Source of the DNA: Cribrihabitans_A pelagius
Lineage (GTDB): Bacteria; Pseudomonadota; Alphaproteobacteria; Rhodobacterales; Rhodobacteraceae
Direction: 5' to 3'
Length of the DNA: 64,000 nucleotides
Assembly: GCF_048820915.1 (NCBI RefSeq)
Contig: NZ_JBMERR010000023.1
Span: 12,689 to 76,688 of the forward strand
The notes under the pieces are model-generated. The model was not told where the DNA came from, ran no database searches, and saw nothing but the letters and a program-made list of their open reading frames with translations. This document shows, one piece after another, positions 25,716-34,325 of the stretch (position 1 is its first letter; each line of letters opens with the position of its first letter). Made by a program: the position numbers and the translations under genes.

Positions 25716-27002
25716 ATGAACGGCGATTTCATACTGGCGGGGCAGGTTCTGAGCTTTCGCCATTCCCCCTTCACGGGCGAAGATCCGGACGCGGCCGCGG
25801 TGCTGGCAGAGGCAGTGGCGATTTCCGGCGGCCGTATTGCCGGCACTGGCAGCAAAGCGCAGATGCAGGCGCTGCTGCCCGGCGCGCAAGTGACGGATCA
25901 CGGCCGCAAGCTGATCCTCGCAGGTTTCGTCGATGCCCATGTGCACTACCCCCAGACGGCCATCATCGCGAGCTGGGGCAAGCGGCTGATCGACTGGCTG
26001 AACAGCTACACGTTCCCGGAGGAGATGCGCTTTGGCAACCGCGCCTATGCCGGAGAGATCGCCGCCCGCTACCTGGACCTCGCCGCCGCCCATGGCACCA
26101 CCACGGTGTGCAGCTACTGCACCATTCACCCCGAAAGCGTGGATGCATTCTTCTCGGCCGCTGAGGCGCGCGGGCAGCGCGTGGTGGCGGGCAAGACGTG
26201 CATGGACCGCAACGCGCCCGAGGGTTTGCGCGACACGGCGCAGTCGGCTTATGACGCCTCGGAAGCGCTGATCCGGCGCTGGCACGGGGTGGACCGGCTG
26301 CAATATGCGATCACGCCGCGGTTTTCTCCCACCTCCACGCCCGAACAGCTGGAGGCGCTGGGGGCGCTCTGGGGCCAGCACCCCGGGTGCCTGATGCAGA
26401 CCCATCTGAGCGAGCAGACCGATGAAATCGCCTGGGTGAAATCCCTCTTCCCGCAGGCCCGCGATTATCTGGACACTTATGAGGAATACGGCCTGCTCGG
26501 CGCCCGCGGCGTCTATGGCCACGCCATCCACCTGGAGGAGCGCGAGCGCCACCGCCTGCGCGAATACGGCGCTGCCCTGGTGCATTGCCCGACCTCGAAC
26601 ACTTTCATCGGCTCGGGGCTGTTCAACATGGCCGGGCTGATTGCCGAAGGCCAGCGCATCGGGCTCGCCACCGACACCGGCGGCGGGTCGAGTTTTTCGA
26701 TGCTGCGCACCATGGCCGCAGCCTACGAGGTCGGCCAGCTGCGCGGCACACCGCTGCACGCGGCGCAGCTCCTTTGGCTGGCGACGCAAGGCTCCGCCGC
26801 AGCGCTGCGGCTGGACGGGATGGTCGGCAATATTGCACAAGGCATGGAGGCGGATCTGGTGGTGCTGGACCTGGCCTCCACCCCGGCGATCGCGCAGCGC
26901 TCCGCCCGGGCTGAAGACCTGTGGGAAGCGGTCTTCCCGACCATCATGATGGGGGATGACCGCGCCATTGCCGAAGTCTGGATCAACGGCCAGCGGGTTT
27001 AG
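25716..27002 (+). CDS. guaD: Guanine deaminase
   Basis: 428 aa amidohydrolase converting guanine to xanthine. Start ATG 25716 behind GGGGAGC. Zinc site: H-x-H in FVDAHVHYPQ, then the family motif HLSEQTDEI, GHAIHLEERE, and Asp in LATDTGGGSSFSMLRTM; SYCTIHPES is typical of guanine deaminase. Cytoplasmic purine salvage or catabolism. Convergent with an 8-oxoguanine deaminase gene 41 bases away. Confidence 0.9.
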   Translation: MNGDFILAGQVLSFRHSPFTGEDPDAAAVLAEAVAISGGRIAGTGSKAQMQALLPGAQVTDHGRKLILAGFVDAHVHYPQTAIIASWGKRLIDWLNSYTFPEEMRFGNRAYAGEIAARYLDLAAAHGTTTVCSYCTIHPESVDAFFSAAEARGQRVVAGKTCMDRNAPEGLRDTAQSAYDASEALIRRWHGVDRLQYAITPRFSPTSTPEQLEALGALWGQHPGCLMQTHLSEQTDEIAWVKSLFPQARDYLDTYEEYGLLGARGVYGHAIHLEERERHRLREYGAALVHCPTSNTFIGSGLFNMAGLIAEGQRIGLATDTGGGSSFSMLRTMAAAYEVGQLRGTPLHAAQLLWLATQGSAAALRLDGMVGNIAQGMEADLVVLDLASTPAIAQRSARAEDLWEAVFPTIMMGDDRAIAEVWINGQRV

Positions 27003-27050
27003 GAGAGGCGCTCGCGCGCCTCTGCCTCCGGCGGGAGTATTTTCAGCAAG
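27002..27050 (+). repeat. Intergenic repeat, family 1 (full copy)
   Basis: 49 bp, 46 of 49 identical to the opposite-orientation copy at 10860-10908: GAGAGGCGC / GCGCGCCTC hairpin, TGCCTCCGGCGGGAGTATTT, TTCAGCAAG. Fills the gap between two convergent deaminase genes and overlaps the 3' end of the leftward one; likely a bidirectional terminator. Confidence 0.75.
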
Positions 27051-28383
27051 ATGATGCGAGCGCCCTTGCCATCCCGCCGTGGCGCTCGATCAGCCGCGGG
27101 AGGTCCAGTGTGGTGACCTCGCCGCCGCGGATGATCTGGCGGCCTTCGACAAACAAGTGCTTCACCTGCGCGGGCCCCGCGAGCAGCAGCGCCGCCGCAT
27201 CCCAGCTGCCGCTGGAGGCGACGCCCCGCACGTCCCAGACCGCGATATCGGCGCGTTTGCCGGCTTCCAGCCGCCCGCAGTCAGGACGGCCCAGCACATC
27301 GGCGCCGCCGCGGGTGGCCATCTCCAGCGCCTCATAGGCGCTCATCGCGTCAGCCCCATTGGCCACCCGCTGCAGCAGCAGCGCCTGGCGCGCCTCACCG
27401 CTGAGGCTGGCCATGTCATTGCTGGCGGAGCCATCCACTCCCAGCCCCACCGGCACGCCGGCATCCCGCATCTCGCGCACCGGTGCGATGCCGCTGCCAA
27501 GGCGGCAGTTCGAGCACGGGCAATGCGCCACGCCGGTGCGGGTTCTGGCAAAGAGATCAATCTCCTGCGGGTTCAGCTTCACGCAATGCGCGTGCCAGAC
27601 GTCATCGCCGGTCCAGCCCAGGCCCTCGGCGTATTGACCGGGGCGGCAGCCGAATTGCGCCTCGGAATAGGCGATGTCCTCATCGCTCTCGGCCAGGTGC
27701 GTGTGCAGCATCACCCCCTTGTCGCGGGCCAGCAGCGCGGCATCGCGCATCAGCTCGCGGCTGACCGAGAAGGGCGAACAAGGCGCAAGGCCGACGCGGC
27801 ACATCGAGCCTTCGGCAGGATCGTGGAAGGCATCCACCACCCGGATCATGTCGTCAAGAATGGCGCGCTCGTCCTCGACCAGGCTGTCCGGCGGCAGGCC
27901 GCCATCGCTTTCGCCAATGCTCATCGCGCCGCGGGTCGGTTGGAAGCGCAGACCAACCTCGAGCGCCGCCTCAATGGTGTCCTCCAGCCGCGCGCCATTG
28001 GGGTAGAGATAGAGGTGATCGGAGCTGAGCGTGCAGCCCGACAGCGCCAGCTCCGCAAGGCCGAGCTGGGCAGAGACGAACATCTCCTCCGGTCCGAAGC
28101 GCGCCCAGATCGGGTAGAGCCGCTGCAGCCAGCCAAACAGCAGCGCGTCCTGCGCGCCCGGCACCGCGCGGGTGAGGTTCTGGTAAAGATGGTGGTGAGT
28201 GTTCACCAGGCCCGGCGTCACCACGCAGCCGCGGCCAGAGACCACCTCGCCCGCGGTCTGCAGCCCCTGCCCCACCTCGACGATCCGGCCGCCGCGGATC
28301 AGCACGTCGGCATTGTGCAGCACCCGGCGGGCGTCATCCATGGTGAGGATGGTATCGGCGTTCTGAATCAGGAATTCGGTCAT
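27043..28383 (-). CDS. 8-oxoguanine deaminase
   Basis: 446 aa amidohydrolase (COG0402) from ATG 28383 with TTGGAG upstream. N-terminal strand ILTMDDARRVLHNADVLI, H-x-H zinc motif in VNTHHHLYQNLTRAVPGAQDALLFGWLQ, CTLSSDHLYLYPNG, HTHLAESDEDI, WHAHCVKL, HCPCSNCRLGSG and Asp in VGLGVDGSASND. The HLYQ...LFGWL and SNCRLGSG segments are those of the Pseudomonas Pa0142-type 8-oxoguanine deaminase, which makes urate from the oxidised base. Chlorohydrolase-type relatives are the alternative. Confidence 0.85.
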   Translation of the reverse strand: MTEFLIQNADTILTMDDARRVLHNADVLIRGGRIVEVGQGLQTAGEVVSGRGCVVTPGLVNTHHHLYQNLTRAVPGAQDALLFGWLQRLYPIWARFGPEEMFVSAQLGLAELALSGCTLSSDHLYLYPNGARLEDTIEAALEVGLRFQPTRGAMSIGESDGGLPPDSLVEDERAILDDMIRVVDAFHDPAEGSMCRVGLAPCSPFSVSRELMRDAALLARDKGVMLHTHLAESDEDIAYSEAQFGCRPGQYAEGLGWTGDDVWHAHCVKLNPQEIDLFARTRTGVAHCPCSNCRLGSGIAPVREMRDAGVPVGLGVDGSASNDMASLSGEARQALLLQRVANGADAMSAYEALEMATRGGADVLGRPDCGRLEAGKRADIAVWDVRGVASSGSWDAAALLLAGPAQVKHLFVEGRQIIRGGEVTTLDLPRLIERHGGMARALASSC

Positions 28384-28499
28384 GTTCACACACTCCAAGG
28401 ACCAGCCCGCTTCATTGGAATGTGTGGAAAGCCAGCGGAAAACGGGCACAAGAACCGGCTTGAGGACAAATTAACGGCCGCGCGCCGCCGCGGCAAGCC

Positions 28500-29291
28500 T
28501 CAGTCTTCTTGAAGCAGTTTCAACGCAGCGGCGTGAATTTCGGGATTGGCGGCGGCGAGAACCTGACCGCCGTCATGGGCCGGGCCGCCCTGCCAGCTGG
28601 TGACGAGGCCGCCCGCGGCCTCGATCACCGCAATCGGGGCCTGGATGTCGTAGGCGTTGAGTCCGGCTTCGATCACCAGGTCGATCTGCCCGGCTGCGAG
28701 CAGCGCATAGGCGTAGCAATCGGTGCCATAGCGGGTGAGCCGCGCCTCTGCCGCGACGCGCTCGAAGGCGGCGCGCTCTGCCGGGGTGCCGACTTCCGGG
28801 AATGTGGTGAAGAGGATCGCCTCTTCCAGCGGGCGCGGCGGGCGGGCACGCAGGCGCCGCTCGCCCAGCGGCCCGGTCATCGCGGCCACACCGGGCGCGC
28901 CGGTGAAGCGCTCGCCCGTGTAGGGCTGGTCGATCACGCCCAGAACCGGCCCGCTGTGATCGGAGAGCGCAATCAGCACGCCCCAGGTCGGAGTGCCGCT
29001 GAGGAAGGCGCGGGTGCCGTCGATCGGATCCAGCACCCAGGTGCGGCCGCTGCTGCCCTTGGCAGCGCCGAATTCCTCGCCCAGGATACCGTCCCGCGGG
29101 CGCAGCTCCGCCAGCACCGCGCGCATCGCCTGTTCGGCGGCGCGGTCGGCGGCGGTGACCGGATCAAAGCCGCTGCTCAGCTTGTTCTCGGCCTCCAGGC
29201 CTTCGGCGCGGAAGTACGGCAGGATGGCCGCGCGGGCGGCATCGGCCATCCGGTGGGCGACCTCGAGATCGGAGAATGCGGAATCTGTCAT
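28500..29291 (-). CDS. hisN: Inositol-monophosphatase-family histidinol-phosphatase
   Basis: 263 aa Mg2+/Li+-sensitive phosphatase fold. GEEFG (first metal ligands), WVLDPIDGTRAFLSG (metal motif D-P-I-D-G-T), and the closing NAYDIQAPIAVIEAAGGLVTSW (D of DxQA). The segment YGTDCYAYALLAAGQIDLVIEAGLNAYDIQA matches the HisN type that dephosphorylates histidinol phosphate rather than inositol phosphate, though the substrate cannot be fixed by eye. Start ATG 29291. An 8-bp GGCAGCCC / GGGCTGCC hairpin lies 50 bases upstream. Confidence 0.82.
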   Translation of the reverse strand: MTDSAFSDLEVAHRMADAARAAILPYFRAEGLEAENKLSSGFDPVTAADRAAEQAMRAVLAELRPRDGILGEEFGAAKGSSGRTWVLDPIDGTRAFLSGTPTWGVLIALSDHSGPVLGVIDQPYTGERFTGAPGVAAMTGPLGERRLRARPPRPLEEAILFTTFPEVGTPAERAAFERVAAEARLTRYGTDCYAYALLAAGQIDLVIEAGLNAYDIQAPIAVIEAAGGLVTSWQGGPAHDGGQVLAAANPEIHAAALKLLQED

Positions 29292-29544
29292 GCTGCAACG
29301 GGTGCCACCGCGGGGCGGGGTTTTCAAGAGGGCAGCGGTTTGGCAGCCCGTGCCGGGGGGCTGCCAATTGGACGCGAAAATGCCCGGCCGCCTTCACACG
29401 GTCCGGGCAGATCCTTGTTTTGCGGATGTCGCGGGCGTGGTGCCGGCCAGCCGGTTCAGCGGCTGGGTTTCAATCCCGCTTTTCAACCCGCGATGCGGGC
29501 TGTAGGACAGGCCAGCCGGGGCATGGCCAAAATTAGTCCTGGTT

Positions 29545-29916
29545 TCAGGCGGCGTCGCTCAGCACGCGGGCCAGTTCGAACAGGCGGCGGCGCTGGTTTT
29601 CCGGGATCGCGTAGTAGGAGCGCACCAGGTCCAGTGCTTCCTTGTCGCCCATCAGATCCTCAGGCACGGCGGCCTTGTCGGCGGGCGCCTTGGCCTCGTC
29701 CTGCAAGCCTTCGAAGAAGAAGCTCACCGGCACGTCGAGGGCGTCGGAAATGTCCCAAAGCCGGGACGCGCTGACGCGGTTTGCGCCAGTTTCATACTTC
29801 TGGATTTGTTGAAATTTGATGCCAACCTGCTCAGCAAGCTGTTGTTGTGTCATGCCGATGAGCCAGCGGCGGTGACGAATGCGCTTTCCCACGTGCACGT
29901 CTACGGGATGAGCCAT
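29545..29916 (-). CDS. XRE-family transcriptional regulator
   Basis: 123 aa, start behind AGGAGA. N-terminal HTH_3 domain (residues about 8-66): VGKRIRHRRWLIGMTQQQLAEQVGIKFQQIQKYETGANRVSASRLWDISDALDVPVSFFFEG. C-terminal tail of about 50 residues is helical. This compact form is widespread in alphaproteobacteria; targets unknown. A perfect CTGAAATTCAG palindrome 15 bases upstream may be its own operator. Confidence 0.88.
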   Translation of the reverse strand: MAHPVDVHVGKRIRHRRWLIGMTQQQLAEQVGIKFQQIQKYETGANRVSASRLWDISDALDVPVSFFFEGLQDEAKAPADKAAVPEDLMGDKEALDLVRSYYAIPENQRRRLFELARVLSDAA

Positions 29917-30270
29917 GCGTTTCTCCTAAGTCTGAAATTCAGGCTGCAGCCCGAAGCGCCCCTAAATCCAACACCTTGACCAGGCGCATCCCATCATGTG
30001 CCACGAGCAAGCTTCCCCATCTGAGCGTTCCGGGGTCAACCCCTGTGAAAATAGTACAACCCTTGCGATTGAATTCAAGGCTGCCGTCGCCCGGGCCCGC
30101 CGCCGCGGGGTCAACCGCATGATTTCATGTATCATTTTTTTAAACGTTTTATTGCCAAGCGCCTGCCGATCCCCTACCTCCCCAGAAATAGCGAGGTGTT
30201 TCCGGTTTCAGGGCCCCGTCAGAGTGACCCGGCGAATCGCCCTGATTCCCGCAATAGGTGAGGAGAGAAT
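29917..30270. other. 354-base non-coding gap with divergent promoters
   Basis: Lies between the divergent XRE and quinone-reductase genes. Holds the CTGAAATTCAG palindrome (29932-29942), an AT-rich block around 30118-30160 with ATGAT...ATCAT followed by seven T, and the AGGTGAGGAGAGA ribosome site of the right-hand gene. No coding frame of plausible composition is seen. Confidence 0.5.
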
Positions 30271-31239
30271 ATGCGCGCTTATCAGATGACCGCCTTCGGA
30301 GCGCCGCCGGAGCTGGCGGAAATCCGCTGCCCGCCGCCCGGCCCCGGCGAAGTGGCGGTGGAAGTCCGGGCCTGCGGGCTGAACTTTGCCGATCTGCTGA
30401 TGGTGAAAGGCAGCTACCAGGACACCCCCAAGCCGCCCTTTACCCTGGGGCTGGAGGCGGCGGGTATCGTCACCGCAATTGGCGAGGGCGTCACCGGGTT
30501 TGCGCCCGGCGACCGGGTGGCCGCCTTCAGCGGCCACGGCGGGCTGGCCGAGGAGGCGGTATTCGAGGCCGCACGGCTGGTGAAGATCCCGGATGCGATG
30601 AGTTTCGAGCATGCCGCGGCGCTGCAAATCGCCTATGGCACCAGCCATGTTGCGCTGGACCATTGCGCGCGGCTTCAGAAGGGCGAGACGCTGCTGGTCA
30701 CCGGAGCCGCTGGCGGCATCGGGCTGACCGCGGTTGAGATCGGCGCGATGATGGGGGCAAAGGTGATCGCCCATGCGCGCGGCGCAGAGAAGCTTAAGGT
30801 GGCCGAGGCCGCGGGCGCCAGCCACCTGATCGACGCCAGCGAGGATCTGCGCGCGGCGGTGAAGGGCCTGGGCGGCGCCGATGTGATTTACGACGCGGTG
30901 GGCGGCGAGGTTTGGAATTCCGCCTTCCGCGCCGCCAACCCGGGCGCGCGGCTGCTGCCGGTGGGCTTTGCCAGCGGCGAGGTGCCGCAGATCCCGGCCA
31001 ATCACCTCCTGGTGAAGAACCTGACGGTGATCGGCTTCTATCTCGGCGGCTACATGAAGTTCCGTCCCGAGGTAGTGCGCGGCTCGCTGGATACGCTGTT
31101 TGCCTGGCATGGCGCGGGCCGCATCAAGCCGCATATCAGCCACCTCCTGCCGCTGGAGCGGGCGGGCGAAGGGCTGGAGCTGCTGCGCAGCCGCAAGTCG
31201 ACGGGCAAGGTTGTGATCACCATGCATAACGGCGGCTGA
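30271..31239 (+). CDS. NADPH:quinone oxidoreductase, zinc-free MDR family
   Basis: 322 aa cytoplasmic medium-chain dehydrogenase/reductase without zinc ligands. N-terminal GroES-like domain (PGPGEVAVEVRACGLNFADLLMVKGSYQ), NADPH Rossmann motif LLVTGAAGGIGLTAVEIG near residue 150, C-terminal substrate domain. Resembles Qor/crotonyl-CoA reductase relatives; one- or two-electron reduction of quinones is the family activity. Strong ribosome site GAGGAGAG before the ATG. Confidence 0.87.
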   Translation: MRAYQMTAFGAPPELAEIRCPPPGPGEVAVEVRACGLNFADLLMVKGSYQDTPKPPFTLGLEAAGIVTAIGEGVTGFAPGDRVAAFSGHGGLAEEAVFEAARLVKIPDAMSFEHAAALQIAYGTSHVALDHCARLQKGETLLVTGAAGGIGLTAVEIGAMMGAKVIAHARGAEKLKVAEAAGASHLIDASEDLRAAVKGLGGADVIYDAVGGEVWNSAFRAANPGARLLPVGFASGEVPQIPANHLLVKNLTVIGFYLGGYMKFRPEVVRGSLDTLFAWHGAGRIKPHISHLLPLERAGEGLELLRSRKSTGKVVITMHNGG

Positions 31240-31296
31240 ACGCCGCACCCGGCGATGGAAGGGGCGGCCTCTGCGGGCACTCCCGCCCGTCCCTGG

Positions 31297-31351
31297 CGCA
31301 TCCAAGATGCGCCGCTCCCGTTGGGCCGGGCCCGGCGCTCACGCGCCGGGC
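31297..31351. repeat. Intergenic hairpin repeat, family 2 (copy A)
   Basis: GGCGCATC-CAA-GATGCGCC hairpin, then GCTCCCGTTGGGCCGGGC (31314-31331), then GCCCGGCGC-TCAC-GCGCCGGGC hairpin (31330-31351). The 18-base core recurs exactly at 40290-40307, also between convergent genes. Confidence 0.65.
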
Positions 31352-31407
31352 GGCGGAGCGCTCTTGGCCGGAAGGGCCTCGGGCCGCCCGCACTCCCGGA
31401 CGGCGCC

Positions 31408-32289
31408 TCAGCTGGCGGCCCTGAGGGGCACGCGGCGCAAATTGTCAAAGCCCTGGCGGATCACCTGGGCGAGTTCTTCAACATAGGGCGCCCGCACCCG
31501 GTCCGAGCCATAGAGATTGATATGCTGCACCGGCAGCGGCGGCAGCGCGCCGCCGTGCTCGATCAGCTCCTGATAGGCGGGCTGGGTGCCCTCGAGCAGC
31601 ACCCCCACCGCCAGATCGGCGCTGATCGTTGCCTCGACAGTGCGGTCGGACTCGCTGTCGAGCGCCATTTCCCACTTGATTCCGGCCGCATCCAGCGCCG
31701 CGGTGGCCACCGGCCGGAAGCTGCAGTTGCGGCAGAAACCGAGCCGCAGCGGCCGCTGCCGCCAGACCGAGCCATCCGGCGCCCCGACCCAGCACAGCGG
31801 CAGGGTGTGGATAGGCTCGCTTCCCTCGCCCGAGCCAGTCTCGGTCGTCAGCACCAGATCGTAGCTGCCCTTGGCAAACCCGGCCTTCAGGTCGCGGGTG
31901 TTGGAAGTGACCAGATTGACGTTCACCCGCGGGAAGCTGAGGTTGAAGCGCTTCAGCACCTGCGGAATGACCGGGTGCACCACGTCATGCGGCACCCCCA
32001 GCACCACCTCGCCCTCGAAGGCCTGGTCGGTGAGCCGGCCGATCACCTCGTCGTTGAGCGCCACCATGCGGCGGGCATAGCCCAGGAGCTGCTCGCCCGC
32101 GCCGGTGAGCGCGATGCCGCGGCCGGACCGGTCCAGCAGCGCCAGGCCCAAAAGCTCCTCCAGCCGTTTCAGCTGCATCGAGACCGCCGACTGGGTCAGA
32201 TGCAGGAAGCCTGCGGCGCGGGTCACGCCGCCGTAGTCAGCGACAGCCACAAAGGACCGCAGCGTCGTGATATCCAGATTGCGTGCCAT
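31408..32289 (-). CDS. LysR-family transcriptional regulator
   Basis: 293 aa from ATG 32289 (GGAG upstream; a GTG one codon earlier is possible). HTH: LRSFVAVADYGGVTRAAGFLHLTQSAVSMQLKRLEELLG. Effector domain from about residue 90 with GEVVLGVPHDVVHPVIPQVLKRF. Divergent from a DUF1127 gene; this LysR/DUF1127 pairing recurs in roseobacters. Target likely the small neighbour; effector unknown. Confidence 0.85.
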   Translation of the reverse strand: MARNLDITTLRSFVAVADYGGVTRAAGFLHLTQSAVSMQLKRLEELLGLALLDRSGRGIALTGAGEQLLGYARRMVALNDEVIGRLTDQAFEGEVVLGVPHDVVHPVIPQVLKRFNLSFPRVNVNLVTSNTRDLKAGFAKGSYDLVLTTETGSGEGSEPIHTLPLCWVGAPDGSVWRQRPLRLGFCRNCSFRPVATAALDAAGIKWEMALDSESDRTVEATISADLAVGVLLEGTQPAYQELIEHGGALPPLPVQHINLYGSDRVRAPYVEELAQVIRQGFDNLRRVPLRAAS

Positions 32290-32414
32290 CACAGCTCCTG
32301 ATGCCTTGAATCAAAAACATTCGTTTTCAAAATATGCCATGAGCGCGCATATTCATCAACACAATTGATCGCCCATCAGGGAAACATCACAACCACCGCT
32401 GAAGGAGAGATACC
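32290..32414. promoter_or_regulatory. LysR / DUF1127 divergent control region
   Basis: AT-rich 32305-32365 with TTGAA (32306-32310) and TTCAA (32326-32330) as an inverted pair and an inner GAAT-N7-ATTC dyad (32308-32322), compatible with a T-N11-A LysR site. Assigned from arrangement. Confidence 0.4.
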
Positions 32415-32639
32415 ATGACTACAGCTCCGCAGACCCGCCCGCTGCCTTGCCCGCCCGTTGCCGCCCTCCGCCCGGCATTGTTCCAGCGGCTGAAGCTGCA
32501 CTTCGCCGCCTGGCGTCAGCGGCGTCAGCTGGACAGACTGGATGCCCGCGCGCTGGAAGATATCGGCATCACCCGCTCCGAGGCCGAGGCAGAAGCGCGC
32601 CGCCCCTTCTGGAGCGCGCCGGACCACTGGCTGCGCTGA
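32415..32639 (+). CDS. DUF1127 small arginine-rich protein
   Basis: 74 aa. Core LKLHFAAWRQRRQLDRLDARALEDIGITRSEAEAEARRPFW is the DUF1127 (YjiS-like) domain; the N-terminal 22 residues are Pro-rich. Small DUF1127 proteins have been linked to phosphate/carbon metabolism and RNA binding in other alphaproteobacteria; role here unknown. Preceded by GAAGGAGAG. Confidence 0.85.
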   Translation: MTTAPQTRPLPCPPVAALRPALFQRLKLHFAAWRQRRQLDRLDARALEDIGITRSEAEAEARRPFWSAPDHWLR

Positions 32640-32655
32640 TCCGCCGCGAACTTTC

Positions 32656-32688
32656 AAGGCGCCGCCAGCCCCCGGACGGCGGCGCCTT
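32656..32688 (+). terminator. Hairpin after DUF1127 gene
   Basis: AAGGCGCCGCC, 11-base loop, GGCGGCGCCTT: an 11-bp perfect stem 16 bases after the stop codon. Only a weak T stretch (TT) follows, so termination strength is uncertain. Confidence 0.55.
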
Positions 32689-32869
32689 GCCAGCCCGGGG
32701 GACTCCCCGCCCCGAAAAGGTTCCGGAATGGCTCCAATTATCCGCGTCAATCTGCGCTTAAATACTTGAACAGCCGGGCGCTTCACCCGATATTTAGCGG
32801 GAACGCTGCCACCGGCCTGCGGCAACGCAGGGCCAAGCAGCGAGGGAGACATTCACGGAGACCATCGGT

Positions 32870-33646
32870 ATGGCACAATTCGACACCATCCGGTCTGCCA
32901 CCGGCGCACGCGCCGCACAGATCGACGAGGGCCTGCGCGCCCACATGAACAAAGTCTACGGCACCATGTCCGTGGGCACTTTCATCACCTTCCTGGCCGC
33001 CTGGGCCATCGCCGGCCTGGCCGTCACCACCGATCCCGGCAACGCGGTGGCACAGCTGAGCGCGGACAAGTACCTCACCAGCTTTGGCCATGCGATCTAT
33101 GCTTCGCCGCTGAAGTGGGTGGTCATGTTCGCGCCGCTCGCCTTCGTCTTCGGCTTTGGCGCCGCGGTGAACCGCCTGTCGGCTTCCGCCGCGCAGCTGG
33201 TGTTCTACACTTTCGCTGCGGTCATGGGCCTGTCGATCAGCTCGATTTTCCTGGTCTTCACCGGCGAATCCATCGTGCAGGTGTTCCTGGTGACCTCGAT
33301 CGCCTTTGCCGGCCTGTCGCTTTACGGCTACACCACCAAGAAGGACTTGTCCGGCATGGGCACCTTCCTGATCATGGGGGTGATCGGCCTTCTGGTGGCC
33401 TCGGTCGTCAACATCTTCCTGGCGTCGTCGGCCATGGCTTTTGCCATCTCGGTGCTGGGTGTTCTGATCTTTGCGGGGCTCACCGCCTATGACACCCAGA
33501 ATATCAAGAACACTTACCTGCAGATGGCCCATTCGGGCGACCAGGAGTGGCTGGGGAAGGCCGCGATCATGGGCGCGCTGAGCCTCTATCTGGACTTCAT
33601 CAACATGTTCATGTTCCTGCTCCAGCTGCTCGGCAACCGCGAATAA
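32870..33646 (+). CDS. Bax-inhibitor-1/YccA-family membrane protein
   Basis: 258 aa with seven predicted helices. IDEGLRAHMNKVYGTMSVGTFITFLAAWAIAG starts the domain; SPLKWVVMFAPLAFVFGFGA, GLSLYGYTTKKDLSGMGTFLIMGVIGLLVASVVNIFL and GLTAYDTQNIKNTYLQM follow, the last carrying the conserved Asp of the BI-1 pH-sensing pair, ALSLYLDFINMFMFLLQLLGNRE closing. Family members are Ca2+ leak channels or interact with FtsH (YccA). GGAGACC upstream of ATG. Confidence 0.92.
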   Translation: MAQFDTIRSATGARAAQIDEGLRAHMNKVYGTMSVGTFITFLAAWAIAGLAVTTDPGNAVAQLSADKYLTSFGHAIYASPLKWVVMFAPLAFVFGFGAAVNRLSASAAQLVFYTFAAVMGLSISSIFLVFTGESIVQVFLVTSIAFAGLSLYGYTTKKDLSGMGTFLIMGVIGLLVASVVNIFLASSAMAFAISVLGVLIFAGLTAYDTQNIKNTYLQMAHSGDQEWLGKAAIMGALSLYLDFINMFMFLLQLLGNRE

Positions 33647-33674
33647 GCGCGCATCCGGCAACATCAATTTTCAA

Positions 33675-33703
33675 GGGGCGGGTCCGAGGGACCCGCCCCT
33701 TTT
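33675..33703 (+). terminator. Rho-independent terminator of the BI-1 gene
   Basis: GGGGCGGGTCC, loop GAG, GGACCCGCCCC, TTTT: 11-bp perfect stem 28 bases after the stop. Confidence 0.92.
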
Positions 33704-33745
33704 GCATTTCAGACCCCGTAAACGTTTCGCAACAAGGATTGACCC

Positions 33746-34222
33746 ATGAAGATCATTGACGTTCCGCCCGCCGAGGCCCCGCGCCTGCTGCCGCTCTTGA
33801 AGGAGTTGCACGCGCTGCATGTGGCGCATCAGCCTGCGCGCCACGTGGCAGACCCGGAGGACGGTGCATTGGCCGCCTGGCTGCAGGATTGGTTGAGCAG
33901 CGCGGATGCCTTTGCCCTCGCCGCCGAGGACCCGCAAGGCGCACTCCTGGGCTATCTGATCTTCACGTTGGAGGTGCGCCCCGCTCTGCCCGTGCGCGCG
34001 GCTGAGACCCGGGTCATGCTGCAGCACATCGCGGTCGCGGAGGCCCATCGCCGCCAGGGCGTCGCCCGGGCCCTGATGGCGGAAATGAAGGCGCGGGCGG
34101 CAGCGCGCGGCGTCACAGTGATTGCAACCACCTATGCGCCATTCAATACCGCCTCGGCCGCGCTGATGCAGCGCATGGGGCTGGAACCGGTACTGACGGT
34201 GGCAGAGATGCGGGCTGGCTGA
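33746..34222 (+). CDS. GNAT-family N-acetyltransferase
   Basis: 158 aa. Acetyl-CoA site: VMLQHIAVAEAHRRQGVARALMAEMKARAAARG (the Q-x-x-G-x-A loop of motif A, residues about 90-122), then NTASAALMQRMGLEPVLTVAEM. N-terminal half conveys substrate specificity and is not diagnostic. AAGGA upstream. Single gene between two terminators. Confidence 0.85.
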   Translation: MKIIDVPPAEAPRLLPLLKELHALHVAHQPARHVADPEDGALAAWLQDWLSSADAFALAAEDPQGALLGYLIFTLEVRPALPVRAAETRVMLQHIAVAEAHRRQGVARALMAEMKARAAARGVTVIATTYAPFNTASAALMQRMGLEPVLTVAEMRAG

Positions 34223-34248
34223 ACACAGCGCCGGCAGCGCACAGAAAA

Positions 34249-34280
34249 GGGGCCGCCCCATCCCCGCTGGCGGCCCCTTA
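34249..34280. terminator. Bidirectional terminator
   Basis: AAAA, GGGGCCGCC (34249-34257), 11-base loop, GGCGGCCCC (34269-34277), TTA. Between the convergent GNAT and secreted-protein genes. Confidence 0.75.
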
Positions 34281-34325
34281 CTGGCGCTGGTCCCCCCGGC
34301 GCCTGCCTGGACGATTATCTGCCCG

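Noticed and set aside
29342..29365. GGCAGCCC / GGGCTGCC hairpin upstream of hisN as an attenuator
   Set aside because: No leader peptide with His codons and no T run; only a plain hairpin can be claimed.
29466..29520. Small gene in the hisN-XRE spacer
   Set aside because: Frames here have no ribosome site and poor composition; left as non-coding.
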